Origin: Bradyrhizobium lablabi
GTDB lineage: Bacteria; Pseudomonadota; Alphaproteobacteria; Rhizobiales; Xanthobacteraceae
Length of the DNA: 64,000 bases
Direction: 5' to 3'
NCBI RefSeq assembly: GCF_018131005.1
Contig: NZ_JAFCJK010000007.1
Location: 248,001-312,000 of the forward strand
The notes below the pieces were generated by a model. It was not told the DNA's origin. It searched no databases and was given only the letters and a program-made list of their open reading frames with translations. Shown one piece after another: positions 15,747 to 24,238 of the stretch. How positions within the stretch are numbered: position 1 is the first letter of the stretch; each line of letters begins with the position of its first letter. Both the position numbers and the translations under genes were made by a program.

Positions 15747-18464
15747 TCAGTTGGTGCCCATGCCTTGTAGAGTGTCGATGATGTATCTGCGTGCCTCCGC
15801 GAGGTCGAACCGGGACCCGCGGGCGGCAGCCAACTCGAAATTACTTTCACCCAACCTGCCCTTTGCTTTCTCGACAGCGTTCCGAGCCGCTTTATCGAGC
15901 TTCAGCGGCGAAACCCTGAGCGCCCCGGCCAGCACCGCGAGTTGCTCAAGGGCCTCGAGCTGGGCCAGCGGTAAAATGAGGGAACGGATCGTGAGCCAGT
16001 TGTAGAAAGCTGCACCGTGGCTCGGAAGATCGATGAGCGTGCGCAAATGAATGGCCAGTGCTTCGGCCGGCGTCGCCTGCGCAGCCTGCAGATCGGCGAT
16101 CAGCAGTTTGACCCGACGGGCCCCCAGATGGTTGCCTGCCATCCTCGCCCACTCGACTGATGTCTGGTATTCGTCGATCGCCCGGTTCGGATCCTGGGCT
16201 ACTCCGCCGCGTGCATAATGAATGTACCCCATTAATGTGGGCTGCATGGTCTTCTGCCCCGTCTGGGCGGCTTCTTCGACCAATTCCCTGGCGCCATCCA
16301 GATCTCCCATCCGCGCCTTGACGAAGGCGGCCATGCAAAGGGACATCACCTCGCACGGAATGTTTCCCGCGCTTCGCGCCTGCTTCACCGCCGTCGCGTG
16401 ATGTTCGATGCACGCAGCCAGGTCCCCGGACCATTGCGCCATTTGGCCGGCGACATGGGGAAGCCAGCCCTGGCTCGTCCGGGAGCCGGCGGCCTCAGCC
16501 CGAAGCCCCCGTTCTATGAAGGCCGCGGCCTTCTGTTGATCGCCTTCGTCGTGGAAGGCGTGGCCGGCGGCCCCGGCAAGGAAAATAGGGGCCTGTTCGA
16601 GTTCTTGAGCGCCCGGCCTTGCCATGATCCGCTCGTACCAATTGCCCGTCTCCGCTCCTCGATGTGAGTAGTTGAACAGGAACAGAGGAGCTGCCAGGTC
16701 GGCCGCCAGTTTCAAATCCCGCGTAATGGCGCGCTCGAAGGCCGTGCGGAGATTGGACAGCTCGTCGTAAATCGCGTTCGCCGCCTTGGCTTCGTTGACG
16801 CCAGCCAGCTGCTGGCCGAGCTGCTGGCATCGAGCCGCATAGACTTCGCTATGTCGGGCTTCGACGATCTGCAGCAAGCTGGTCTGGTCGAGCATTTCGC
16901 GTGCGAAGGCCTGGACCGTTTGCAGCATCCTCAGCAGGTGACGGCCGCCGAAGTCCCGGGACAGGAGCGAGGTTTCGACCAGTTGGTCGATCCCGCTGAG
17001 CACTTCGGATTCGTCGGCTATGTCCCCGGCGCAGACAGCGAGAGCCTGTTCTTCGCGAAAGGAGCCGGAGAATACCGATAGCCGCTGCAGAACCCGGCGG
17101 CTGTTCGGATCGAGAAGGTCGTATGACCATTCCAGCGCCTGCCGAAGCGTTTGATGGCGGCCGGTCCGGCGCCGAAACACGCTGGACTGAAGATCAAGCG
17201 GTTTTGTCACCCCGCTTTCAATGCTCCCCAGCGTATGCCTGCGCAGCTGAGCGGCCGCAATCTCGATCGCAAGCGGTATGCAATCGAGATTGGTGCAAAT
17301 TCTCTCGATGACGGCGAGTTCGTCCGATGTTGGTTGAAATCTTCGATTGATCAGTCGCGCCCGTTCCACGAACAGACGAACGGCAGCCGAGTCCTCATGC
17401 GAACTGGAATCCAGCGACGAGACCTCGTAGACGGCCTCCCCCTCGACACCAATCGTGCGCCGGCTGGTATTGATCAGAAAGAGGTCGCCGCAGGTCAAAC
17501 CGAGTTCGGTGACCGCATCCGCAACGGGATCGAGCACGTGCTCGCAGTTGTCCATCAGCAGGATCGCCCGGGCGCGGTGCAGACGTTCCAGCACCTGGAG
17601 TCGTGGCTCGGCGCCGGGCACCGGCAGAATCAGCAAGGCCTCGGCGATCGACGGCCAAACCTCGCTGTCGCGTTCTAGTGCCGAGAGATCAACGATCCAC
17701 GCGCCATCGGAGAAAGTGTCTTCCAGAGATCGGGCAAATTCGATCGCCAGCCGCGTTTTGCCGATTCCACCGGGACCAACGAGGGTCAGCAATCTCGACT
17801 CCAGCGCCATTTGGGCAAGTTCGTCCAGCTCCCGCTCGCGGCCGAGAAACGAGCTGAGATTTGCCGGCAGATTGCCTCTGGCCGTTTCCCGCTTTCCTCC
17901 GATCGGGGGAAACGTATTCGGCAGGTCCGGCGCGCTGACCTGGTGGACGCGGATCGGGTCGATGCCCTTGAAATGGTGCTCGCCAAGGTCGGACAATCGG
18001 AATTGTGCGCTCCGGAGGTCCGTCGCCACGCGCTGAACCGTGACGTCCGAGAGCAGAATTTGATCGGCATTGGCGGCGTCCTGCAGCCGCGTTGCCGTCG
18101 GCAAGGCGGGGCCGAAGAAGTCGTGGTCCCCCCGCGGGCGCGTCGGCCCCGTGTGGATGCCAAATCGTATCTGAAGCCGTCCGGTGGGCCCCCAGGCAAT
18201 GCGCCGCATCTCGCGCTGCGCCTCGATCGCAGCCATTACGGCGTCAACCGGCCGTTCGAAAATCGCCAGCACGCCATCGCCGGTGCTTCTGAAGGGGTTG
18301 CCGAAATGGCGGCGGATGGCCGTGTGAAGGATCTGGTCGTGCAGATCCATGGCAGCCATCATGTCGTTGGGATGGCGGCGGAGCAGCGCCGTGCTGCCCA
18401 CAATATCGGTTGTGAGAATAGTGCTTTCCCGGCTGCCCGCCGATGGCGCCGACGATGCGGTCAT
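15747..18464 (-). CDS. Nucleotide-cyclase-like / STAND ATPase / helical-repeat regulatory protein
   Basis: 905 aa from ATG 18464; an in-frame GTG at 18590 would add 42 residues and cannot be excluded. Residues ~15-175 form a class III cyclase homology domain with both metal Asp residues (Asp 20 in TTDIVGST, Asp 63 in STGDG). The usual substrate-selecting Lys reads Arg 59, and the transition-state Asn position reads Pro (LPTATRL), so catalysis is doubtful. Residues ~205-480 are a STAND/NB-ARC-type ATPase: Walker A GPGGIGKT (230-237), Walker B ILLMDNCEH (301-309), TSR, and the CIPLA motif. The rest is TPR-like helices. Many relatives end in a LuxR helix-turn-helix; none is present here. It is first gene of the catalase-DyP operon, so it probably senses or controls that pathway. 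Confidence 0.88.
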   Translation of the reverse strand: MTASSAPSAGSRESTILTTDIVGSTALLRRHPNDMMAAMDLHDQILHTAIRRHFGNPFRSTGDGVLAIFERPVDAVMAAIEAQREMRRIAWGPTGRLQIRFGIHTGPTRPRGDHDFFGPALPTATRLQDAANADQILLSDVTVQRVATDLRSAQFRLSDLGEHHFKGIDPIRVHQVSAPDLPNTFPPIGGKRETARGNLPANLSSFLGRERELDELAQMALESRLLTLVGPGGIGKTRLAIEFARSLEDTFSDGAWIVDLSALERDSEVWPSIAEALLILPVPGAEPRLQVLERLHRARAILLMDNCEHVLDPVADAVTELGLTCGDLFLINTSRRTIGVEGEAVYEVSSLDSSSHEDSAAVRLFVERARLINRRFQPTSDELAVIERICTNLDCIPLAIEIAAAQLRRHTLGSIESGVTKPLDLQSSVFRRRTGRHQTLRQALEWSYDLLDPNSRRVLQRLSVFSGSFREEQALAVCAGDIADESEVLSGIDQLVETSLLSRDFGGRHLLRMLQTVQAFAREMLDQTSLLQIVEARHSEVYAARCQQLGQQLAGVNEAKAANAIYDELSNLRTAFERAITRDLKLAADLAAPLFLFNYSHRGAETGNWYERIMARPGAQELEQAPIFLAGAAGHAFHDEGDQQKAAAFIERGLRAEAAGSRTSQGWLPHVAGQMAQWSGDLAACIEHHATAVKQARSAGNIPCEVMSLCMAAFVKARMGDLDGARELVEEAAQTGQKTMQPTLMGYIHYARGGVAQDPNRAIDEYQTSVEWARMAGNHLGARRVKLLIADLQAAQATPAEALAIHLRTLIDLPSHGAAFYNWLTIRSLILPLAQLEALEQLAVLAGALRVSPLKLDKAARNAVEKAKGRLGESNFELAAARGSRFDLAEARRYIIDTLQGMGTN

Positions 18465-18828
18465 GGACGGATAATCAGCCAAGAGAGTTCGCACCGCTCC
18501 TTCCCCGTGCTCAAATTCGGGGCTCCCGACATACGCCAAGTCGAAGAATCGAGTTCGAAAGGCAACTGGCCCGCTCGCCGTGGAACTCACACGGCCGCGA
18601 TCTCAAGGCATTACGGCCGCCATCGAATGGAAAAATTCTACGCTGGATCGTATCTTTCCGCAATGTCCCGACAACGTGCAGTTGAGGCCGCCGCTTCCAG
18701 TCCGAGCGGCCCGGCCAGTTCTGAATCTCCGCTGCAAAGCTGGATCGGCGCGAGTAGCCTGACCCGGAAGGTGCGTTGCCGCGCTTGAATTCTATTTCTG
18801 AACCGCGTCGGGCGCCGGCCGCAGGAAA
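18465..18828 (-). other. Gap upstream of the cyclase/STAND gene
   Basis: This 364-base stretch lies between the terC stop and the chosen start of the cyclase/STAND gene. It must contain the promoter of the four-gene peroxidase operon, or the N-terminal 42 codons if GTG 18590 is used. I see no convincing promoter, hairpin or additional gene. Confidence 0.35.
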
Positions 18829-19668
18829 TCAGGCGGCTTCGGCCGCGTGCTTGGCCTTCCGCAGCGAACGGCGGCGCCAGATCGATCCCGCGATCAGCAC
18901 CACGATGATGCCGAGCGCCGCGAGCAGGATTTCGCTGCCGCTGCCACCATTGGCGAAATGCGGCCCGATGCCGACCAAGGCCAGCCACGAATCAAGCTTG
19001 GCGCCGAACGATCCGGCAAACAGCGCCTCGAGCCTCGGATGCACAGCCGGATCGGTCGCGATGACGTCGCCCGCGATCCAGCCGAGCAGCGCGGCACCGG
19101 CCCAGACCAGGATCGGCAGCTTGTTGAGCAGCGCCATGATCAGGGCCGCGCCCGCAACGATCAGTGGGACGCTGATCGCAAGTCCGAGCACGAGGAGCGG
19201 CACGCTGCCATTGGCGGCGGCCGCTACTGCGATCACGTTGTCGAGGCTCATCACGATGTCGGCGACGACGACGATCTGCACCGCCGCCCACAGATGCGCG
19301 GCCGCATCCACGCTGTCCTCGTCATCCTGCTCCGGCACCAGCAGCTTGGCTGCGATCACGATCAGCGCGAGGCCGCCGACAAGCTTCAGGTAGGGCAGCT
19401 CCATCAGGCTCGCGACGATGCCGGTGAAGATGACGCGCAGCAGCACCGCAGCCGCGGCGCCGAAGATCATGCCCCACAGCCGCTGGCGCGGCGCAAGCCC
19501 GCGGCAGGCCAGCGCAATCACCAGCGCGTTGTCGCCCGACAGCAGGACGTTGATCCAAATGATCTTGCCGACGGCGACCCAGAAGGCTGGCGTCGCCATC
19601 TCCGCCTTGAATTGGGTAAAGAACGCGCCGATGTTCGCGGGATCAAAGATCTGCCACAGCCAATCCAC
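18829..19668 (-). CDS. TerC-family integral membrane protein
   Basis: 279 aa with about seven hydrophobic segments. Characteristic TerC motifs are present: NVLLSGDNALVIALA near residue 40 and ADIVMSLDNVIAVAAA near residue 140, each carrying the conserved membrane Asp-Asn. Family members are implicated in export of metal ions such as manganese and in protection during protein secretion; the tellurite phenotype that named the family is indirect. It reads as a single gene downstream of ndk on the same strand (65-base gap). No riboswitch is recognisable upstream. Confidence 0.9.
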   Translation of the reverse strand: MDWLWQIFDPANIGAFFTQFKAEMATPAFWVAVGKIIWINVLLSGDNALVIALACRGLAPRQRLWGMIFGAAAAVLLRVIFTGIVASLMELPYLKLVGGLALIVIAAKLLVPEQDDEDSVDAAAHLWAAVQIVVVADIVMSLDNVIAVAAAANGSVPLLVLGLAISVPLIVAGAALIMALLNKLPILVWAGAALLGWIAGDVIATDPAVHPRLEALFAGSFGAKLDSWLALVGIGPHFANGGSGSEILLAALGIIVVLIAGSIWRRRSLRKAKHAAEAA

Positions 19669-19733
19669 AGCGCGTCCTTTTCAGCCTCGCGGCCGCCCCT
19701 TGCGACGGGTCGCCCGCCGCTCTCCTTGGTCAA

Positions 19734-20156
19734 TTAACCGACGATTTCGTTTCCGGAGAAGAACTGCGCGATTTCGACCACCGCGGTCTCCGGCGCGTCC
19801 GAGCCGTGGACCGAGTTCTCGCCGATCGACTTCGCATAGAGCTTGCGGATGGTGCCTTCGGCAGCTTTCGAGGGATCGGTCGCGCCCATCACGTCGCGAT
19901 ATTTGAGGATGGCGCCCTCGCCTTCCAGCACCTGGACCACGACCGGACCCGAGGTCATGAAGTCGACCAGCTCGCCGAAGAACGGGCGCGCCTTGTGAAC
20001 GGCGTAGAAGGTCTCGGCCTGACCGCGGGTCATGCGAATGCGCCTCTGCGCCACGATCCGCAGCCCGGACTTCTCGATCACCGCGTTGACCGCGCCCGTC
20101 AGATTGCGCTCGGTCGCGTCGGGCTTGATGATCGAGAAAGTGCGTTCAATCGCCAT
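19734..20156 (-). CDS. ndk: Nucleoside diphosphate kinase
   Basis: 140 aa, full length. Transfers the gamma-phosphate between NTPs and NDPs through a phosphohistidine. The active site is NSVHGSD with His 117. The N-terminal RTFSIIKPDA and the GPVVVQVLEGEGAI segment are family hallmarks. It starts at ATG 20156 with AAGGAC upstream. Confidence 0.97.
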   Translation of the reverse strand: MAIERTFSIIKPDATERNLTGAVNAVIEKSGLRIVAQRRIRMTRGQAETFYAVHKARPFFGELVDFMTSGPVVVQVLEGEGAILKYRDVMGATDPSKAAEGTIRKLYAKSIGENSVHGSDAPETAVVEIAQFFSGNEIVG

Positions 20157-20496
20157 GATTTCGTCCTTGCAGGGGCTGGTTGGGAGTTGCCGGGGCTTAT
20201 ATCGGCGCGATGGTAGGACGGCAAGCGACCCGGTGACGCGCTCGCCTTAAGTTTTGGCGCGATTTCGCAACCAAAGTCGAGGTCCGCAACGGCATACCGT
20301 CCCGGCCCCTTCCAGCTCCGATTACGACAATTTCACCAATGTGAACCCATTCTGTCATCGCCGTCCCGCTGGCGTTCAGCTCCCGGAGCGTACGGTGACG
20401 CTCGATCGGACGGCCTGCGGATCTGGGCCGCGGACGTCTCGAAAAAGATGCCACCGCCGGCCCAGTCACGGGCGCCCAAAACTTGAGGAGACAATC
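20157..20496. other. Divergent gap between ndk and the small secreted-peptide gene
   Basis: This 340-base stretch contains the two divergent promoters by position, but no -35/-10 pair stands out. An open frame runs through it into the downstream gene from 20254, but the encoded segment has no recognisable features and its start lacks a ribosome-binding site, so I treat it as non-coding. Confidence 0.4.
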
Positions 20497-20760
20497 ATGT
20501 TCCGCAAACTCTCGCTTGCTGCACTTGCCGCGATTTCGCTGGGCGCGGCCGCGCTTGCCCCGACTTCCGCCTCAGCCTGGGGCGCCTGGCATAACGGTTG
20601 GCACGGTGGATGGCATGGCGGCTGGCGCGGCCCGCGCGTCGTCGTCGGCGGCCCGGCGTACTATGGAGGCTACGGATACGGCTATGGCGGCTGCTACGTG
20701 CGGCGTCTGGTCCCGACCCCCTGGGGTCCGCGCTGGCGCCTGATCAACCGCTGCTACTGA
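20497..20760 (+). CDS. Small secreted His/Gly/Tyr-rich protein
   Basis: 87 aa. It begins with a Sec signal peptide (MFRKLSLAALAAISLGAAAL, with likely cleavage after ASA near residue 27). The mature part has repeated HGGW/HNGW units followed by a Gly/Tyr-rich stretch and ends in RLINRCY, with two Cys residues (in GGCYV and NRCY) that could pair. Clustered His and Trp/Tyr suggest metal binding or an extracellular matrix role, but no function is established. ATG 20497 follows TTGAGGAG. A strong terminator lies 26 bases after the stop, so it is a stand-alone transcript. Similar short secreted proteins are common in Bradyrhizobium-type genomes. Confidence 0.85.
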   Translation: MFRKLSLAALAAISLGAAALAPTSASAWGAWHNGWHGGWHGGWRGPRVVVGGPAYYGGYGYGYGGCYVRRLVPTPWGPRWRLINRCY

Positions 20761-20786
20761 GCCGGCGACCCTCCCCTGACTGCACC

Positions 20787-20814
20787 GCCCCGGCCATCGC
20801 GCCGGGGCTTTTTT
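20787..20814 (+). terminator. Rho-independent terminator after the His/Gly-rich gene
   Basis: GCCCCGGC pairs perfectly with GCCGGGGC around a short loop and is followed by six T residues. Confidence 0.9.
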
Positions 20815-20965
20815 CGCATCCGCCGGAACCGATCGTGGACTCGAGATTCGCTACCTCAGAGCGAGCGTTTCGGTCTCGCGATCGGAAACCAAATTCGGGT
20901 TTGCGACTTGATCTGGCACGGATTTATTCGAGCAATGCGAGGTGGAACTCGCCGAAAGATGTGCC

Positions 20966-21142
20966 ATGACGACCCATATCAACAGCGATCTCGATCAGAT
21001 CGATCACAAGACCTGCCGCACCATCTGCGATGCCGTTGGCGAACGGCTGCAGCAGAGCCTGCGCCCCGAGCGGGAGTTGTCCTCTCCCTTGCAGCAACTC
21101 ATGGAAGAACTGCGGCGGCGTGAGAACGGCTACGCCAAATAG
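20966..21142 (+). CDS. Small protein of unknown function
   Basis: 58 aa from ATG 20966 (MTTHINSDLDQIDHKTCRTI...). It is hydrophilic and helical, with one Cys and an even charge pattern (ERLQQSLRPERELSSPLQQL). No signal peptide is present. The frame is open back to 20942, but ATG 20966 is the better start. It lies upstream of the ABC-F gene with a 96-base gap. The composition and even codon use suggest a real gene; the function is unknown. Confidence 0.65.
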   Translation: MTTHINSDLDQIDHKTCRTICDAVGERLQQSLRPERELSSPLQQLMEELRRRENGYAK

Positions 21143-21238
21143 GCCGATAGGCGGTCGAGGACGCGTTTTTTGGAAAGCCAGGCAGATTTTTACCGATCGA
21201 CGGGTTGCGTTTGGCAGCGGGCCCGGTGACAACGCTGC

Positions 21239-23101
21239 ATGCTCTCCATCACCGATATCTCCGTCCGGATCGCCGGACGGCTGCTGATTGACCACAGTTC
21301 CGTGCAGATCGTACCCGGCGCGCGCGTCGGATTTGTCGGCCGCAACGGCGTCGGCAAGTCGACGCTGTTCCATGCTATCCGTGGCGATGTCCCGACCGAG
21401 AGCGGCAGCATCACGGTCCCGCCACGCTGGCGAATCGGCAGTCTCGCGCAAGAGGCTCCCGACGGGCCCGAGAGCCTGATCAACATGGTGCTGAAGGCCG
21501 ATCTCGAACGCGAGGCGCTGCTGCGCGAGGCCGAGACCGCGCAGGATCCGCACCGGATCGCAGAAATACAGACCCGGCTGGTCGACATCGACGCCCATTC
21601 CGCGCCAGCGCGCGCCGCGGCGATCCTGAGCGGCCTCGGATTCTCGACCGCCGACCAGGCACGGCCCTGCGCGGAATTTTCCGGCGGCTGGCGGATGCGC
21701 GTGGCGCTCGCGGCTACGCTGTTCTCCGCGCCGGACCTGCTGCTGCTGGACGAGCCGACCAACTACCTCGATCTTGAAGGCACGCTGTGGCTCGAGGATC
21801 ATCTCGCCAACTATCCGCGCACGGTGATCGTCATCAGCCACGACCGCGACCTGCTCGATACTTCGGTCGATCAGATCCTGCATCTCGATCGCGGCCAGCT
21901 GACGCTCTACAAGGGCACATATTCCTCGTTCGAGGAGCAGCGTGCCGCACGCGAGTTGCTCGATGCCAAACACGCCAAGCGCCAGGCCGACGAACGCAAG
22001 CGCCTGCAGGCCTTTGTCGACCGCTTCAAGGCCAAGGCCTCGAAGGCGCGGCAAGCGCAATCGCGCGTGAAGATGCTGGAGCGAATGAAGCCGGTCACGG
22101 CGCTGGTGACCCAGGACGTCCGCGAGATATCGTTCCCGACACCCGAGAAAACGCTGTCGCCGCCGATCATCGCGGTCGACGGCGTCTCGGTCGGCTACGA
22201 TGCGAGCAAGCCGGTGCTCAATCGCGTGACGCTGCGCATCGACACCGACGATCGGATCGCGCTGCTCGGCGCCAATGGCAACGGCAAGTCGACGCTGGTC
22301 AAGCTGCTTGCGGGGAAGTTGCCACCGTTTTCAGGAGCGATCACCCGCGCGGACAAATTGTCGGTCGGCTACTTCGCCCAACATCAGGTCGATGAACTCA
22401 ATCTCGACGCATCGCCCTATGATCACGTCCGCAAGCTGATGCCGGACTCGCCCGAGAGCAAGGTGCGCGGCCGGGTCGGCGCGATCGGCTTCTCCGGCAA
22501 GGCCGGGGACACGCTTGTGAAGAGCCTGTCCGGCGGGGAAAAGGCGCGCCTCCTGCTCGGGCTCGCGACCTTCTTCGGACCCAACATGATCATCCTGGAC
22601 GAGCCGACCAACCATCTCGACATCGACAGCCGCGCGGCGCTCGCGGAGGCCATCAACGATTTCCCGGGTGCCGTCATCATGGTCTCGCACGACCGCTATC
22701 TGATCGAAGCGTGCGCCGAGCGGCTGTGGGTCGTCGCCAACCAGGCCGTGACGGCCTACGACGGCGACCTCGACGACTACAGGCGGATGATTCTGTCGGC
22801 AAATGACGGCCGGCCCGCCCCCCGCGAACGCTCCAGGGAAGCGGCACGGCCCGAACACGGCAGAACCGAGAAGCGCATGCCGCCGAAGCAGCGGATCGCT
22901 CAGGCCGAAGCCGAGATCGAGCGCATCACCGGCATCATCGCCAAGATCGACACCGCACTTGCGCTACCCGACATTTTCACGCGCGATCCGAAGCAGGCCA
23001 CGCAACTCACCAAGGCGCGTGCCGGAGCTGAAAGCGCGCTGCGGCGCGCCGAGGAGGAGTGGCTGGAAGCCAGCGCCGGATATGACGAGGCGGCGAACTG
23101 A
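21239..23101 (+). CDS. ABC-F family ATPase (YheS/Uup-like)
   Basis: 620 aa with two ABC domains and no membrane segments, which is diagnostic of ABC-F translation factors acting on the ribosome. Domain 1: Walker A GRNGVGKST, signature FSGGWRMRVALA, Walker B LLLLDEPTNYLD. Domain 2: GANGNGKST, LSGGEKARLLLG, MIILDEPTNHLD. The interdomain linker around residues 225-285 is highly charged (the P-site tRNA-interaction motif position). The last ~80 residues form a charged coiled coil (RIAQAEAEIERITGII), as in YheS/Uup. Start ATG 21239. The exact subfamily is not settled. Confidence 0.92.
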   Translation: MLSITDISVRIAGRLLIDHSSVQIVPGARVGFVGRNGVGKSTLFHAIRGDVPTESGSITVPPRWRIGSLAQEAPDGPESLINMVLKADLEREALLREAETAQDPHRIAEIQTRLVDIDAHSAPARAAAILSGLGFSTADQARPCAEFSGGWRMRVALAATLFSAPDLLLLDEPTNYLDLEGTLWLEDHLANYPRTVIVISHDRDLLDTSVDQILHLDRGQLTLYKGTYSSFEEQRAARELLDAKHAKRQADERKRLQAFVDRFKAKASKARQAQSRVKMLERMKPVTALVTQDVREISFPTPEKTLSPPIIAVDGVSVGYDASKPVLNRVTLRIDTDDRIALLGANGNGKSTLVKLLAGKLPPFSGAITRADKLSVGYFAQHQVDELNLDASPYDHVRKLMPDSPESKVRGRVGAIGFSGKAGDTLVKSLSGGEKARLLLGLATFFGPNMIILDEPTNHLDIDSRAALAEAINDFPGAVIMVSHDRYLIEACAERLWVVANQAVTAYDGDLDDYRRMILSANDGRPAPRERSREAARPEHGRTEKRMPPKQRIAQAEAEIERITGIIAKIDTALALPDIFTRDPKQATQLTKARAGAESALRRAEEEWLEASAGYDEAAN

Positions 23102-23102
23102 A

Positions 23103-23666
23103 CTAGCCCTGTGAGGCCGCCTGCTTCTTCTTCGGCTTTGCAGGCTTCGGCTCCGGCGCGGGATCCGCACCACGCTCGACTGACGTCAGCCGCCCGGCGG
23201 TGAAGGTGTAGACGCCAGCGCGAGGCCCGCGTGAATAGGTGACGACGGCGACGCGTTCACCACGCGGACCGTTGGAGAGGTTCACACTGTCGGGGGCGCC
23301 GATGCCCCGCACGACGTCGCATTCGGTATGGCCCAGCGCGACCGTGCCGCCGGTCGCCGGTGGCGGAGGTGCGCCGGCCGCGCCGTTGGCGAACGCGTTG
23401 GCATCGGCTGCGCCCTGCGGTGGCGCCATCCCCGGACAGCCACCGTCGGCACTGACGAGATCGTCATTGGTGATCGGTTTATCCGGCGTCAACGGCGGCG
23501 TCTCGATCGAGACGTTGCGGATGAACAGACGGCCGGACCGCGAGAACCAGTTCGCGTCGCGCGACATCAGATCCGACGCGCCCGAACAGGCGGCAATGCT
23601 CGGCGCAAGCACAAGCAGGGCCAGCAGCGGCTTCGGATTGAATGTTCCGTCTCGCACGATCGACAA
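23103..23666 (-). CDS. Putative lipoprotein of unknown function
   Basis: 187 aa. The N-terminus is a lipoprotein signal: hydrophobic LLALLVLAPS followed by IAAC, so Cys 27 would be lipidated. The middle has a Pro/Ala/Gly-rich linker. The C-terminal half contains GHTECDVVRGIGAPDSVNLS and a VVTYSRGPRAGVYTF segment resembling SmpA/OmlA (BamE)-like folds, which sense or bind outer-membrane partners. The tail is Lys/Pro-rich (PKPAKPKKKQ). It converges on the ABC-F gene, whose stop is one base away. The role in the envelope is inferred. Confidence 0.8.
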   Translation of the reverse strand: MSIVRDGTFNPKPLLALLVLAPSIAACSGASDLMSRDANWFSRSGRLFIRNVSIETPPLTPDKPITNDDLVSADGGCPGMAPPQGAADANAFANGAAGAPPPPATGGTVALGHTECDVVRGIGAPDSVNLSNGPRGERVAVVTYSRGPRAGVYTFTAGRLTSVERGADPAPEPKPAKPKKKQAASQG

Positions 23667-23769
23667 GGCTCCCCGGCTCTACCCCTAAACGCTTGTCCCA
23701 ACACCACTTTGCGGCATGACCGTGACTTGCCGCAAGAAACCTAAGATTATCATTAATTAGTTGATACCG

Positions 23770-24222
23770 CTATTGGCGCCGCTGCCAGCGGCCGCGTTCA
23801 TCGGCCTGCCAATAGGTGACGTCGAATCCGCGCGTCTTGCAAGCGGTCCAGCTTCCGCGTGCCGCGGCCACCGCGTCGGCATCGTCGCCGTTGAACACCA
23901 GAACCACGCGCTCGTAGCTGTCGCAATCGGCCGGCAGCGCCGCACCGTCGATCAGGAAACGAACAGTGGCGCGATTCGGGTTGCCCTCATCGATCGACAG
24001 GATGACGGGCTGGTCCTGCGCATCGGCGACCCGCCAGGTTGCGTGCGGCAGGAACGAATCGTCGCTGTAGGTCCACAAGTGCGCGTCGAGCGTCTCGGCT
24101 CGCTCCTGCGACGTCGATTGCACGACCACGCGCCAGCCGCGCTCGAGCGACTTCTCGAGCAGCGGCGGCAACACGCTTTCCAGCGTCATGTTCTGCAGAT
24201 GATAGAACAGGACCTCGGTCAT
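23770..24222 (-). CDS. holC: DNA polymerase III subunit chi
   Basis: 150 aa, the usual length of HolC. It links the clamp loader to SSB at the replication fork. The start MTEVLFYHLQNMTLESVLPPLLEKSLERGWR, followed by a lysine-poor WTYSDDSFLPHA and the VILSIDEGNPN, VLVFNGDD motifs, is typical of the alphaproteobacterial chi family. I chose ATG 24222; a longer open frame extends back into pepA. It is 16 bases after pepA, the pairing seen in many proteobacteria. Confidence 0.92.
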   Translation of the reverse strand: MTEVLFYHLQNMTLESVLPPLLEKSLERGWRVVVQSTSQERAETLDAHLWTYSDDSFLPHATWRVADAQDQPVILSIDEGNPNRATVRFLIDGAALPADCDSYERVVLVFNGDDADAVAAARGSWTACKTRGFDVTYWQADERGRWQRRQ

Positions 24223-24238
24223 GCTGGCTCCGGCAGCC

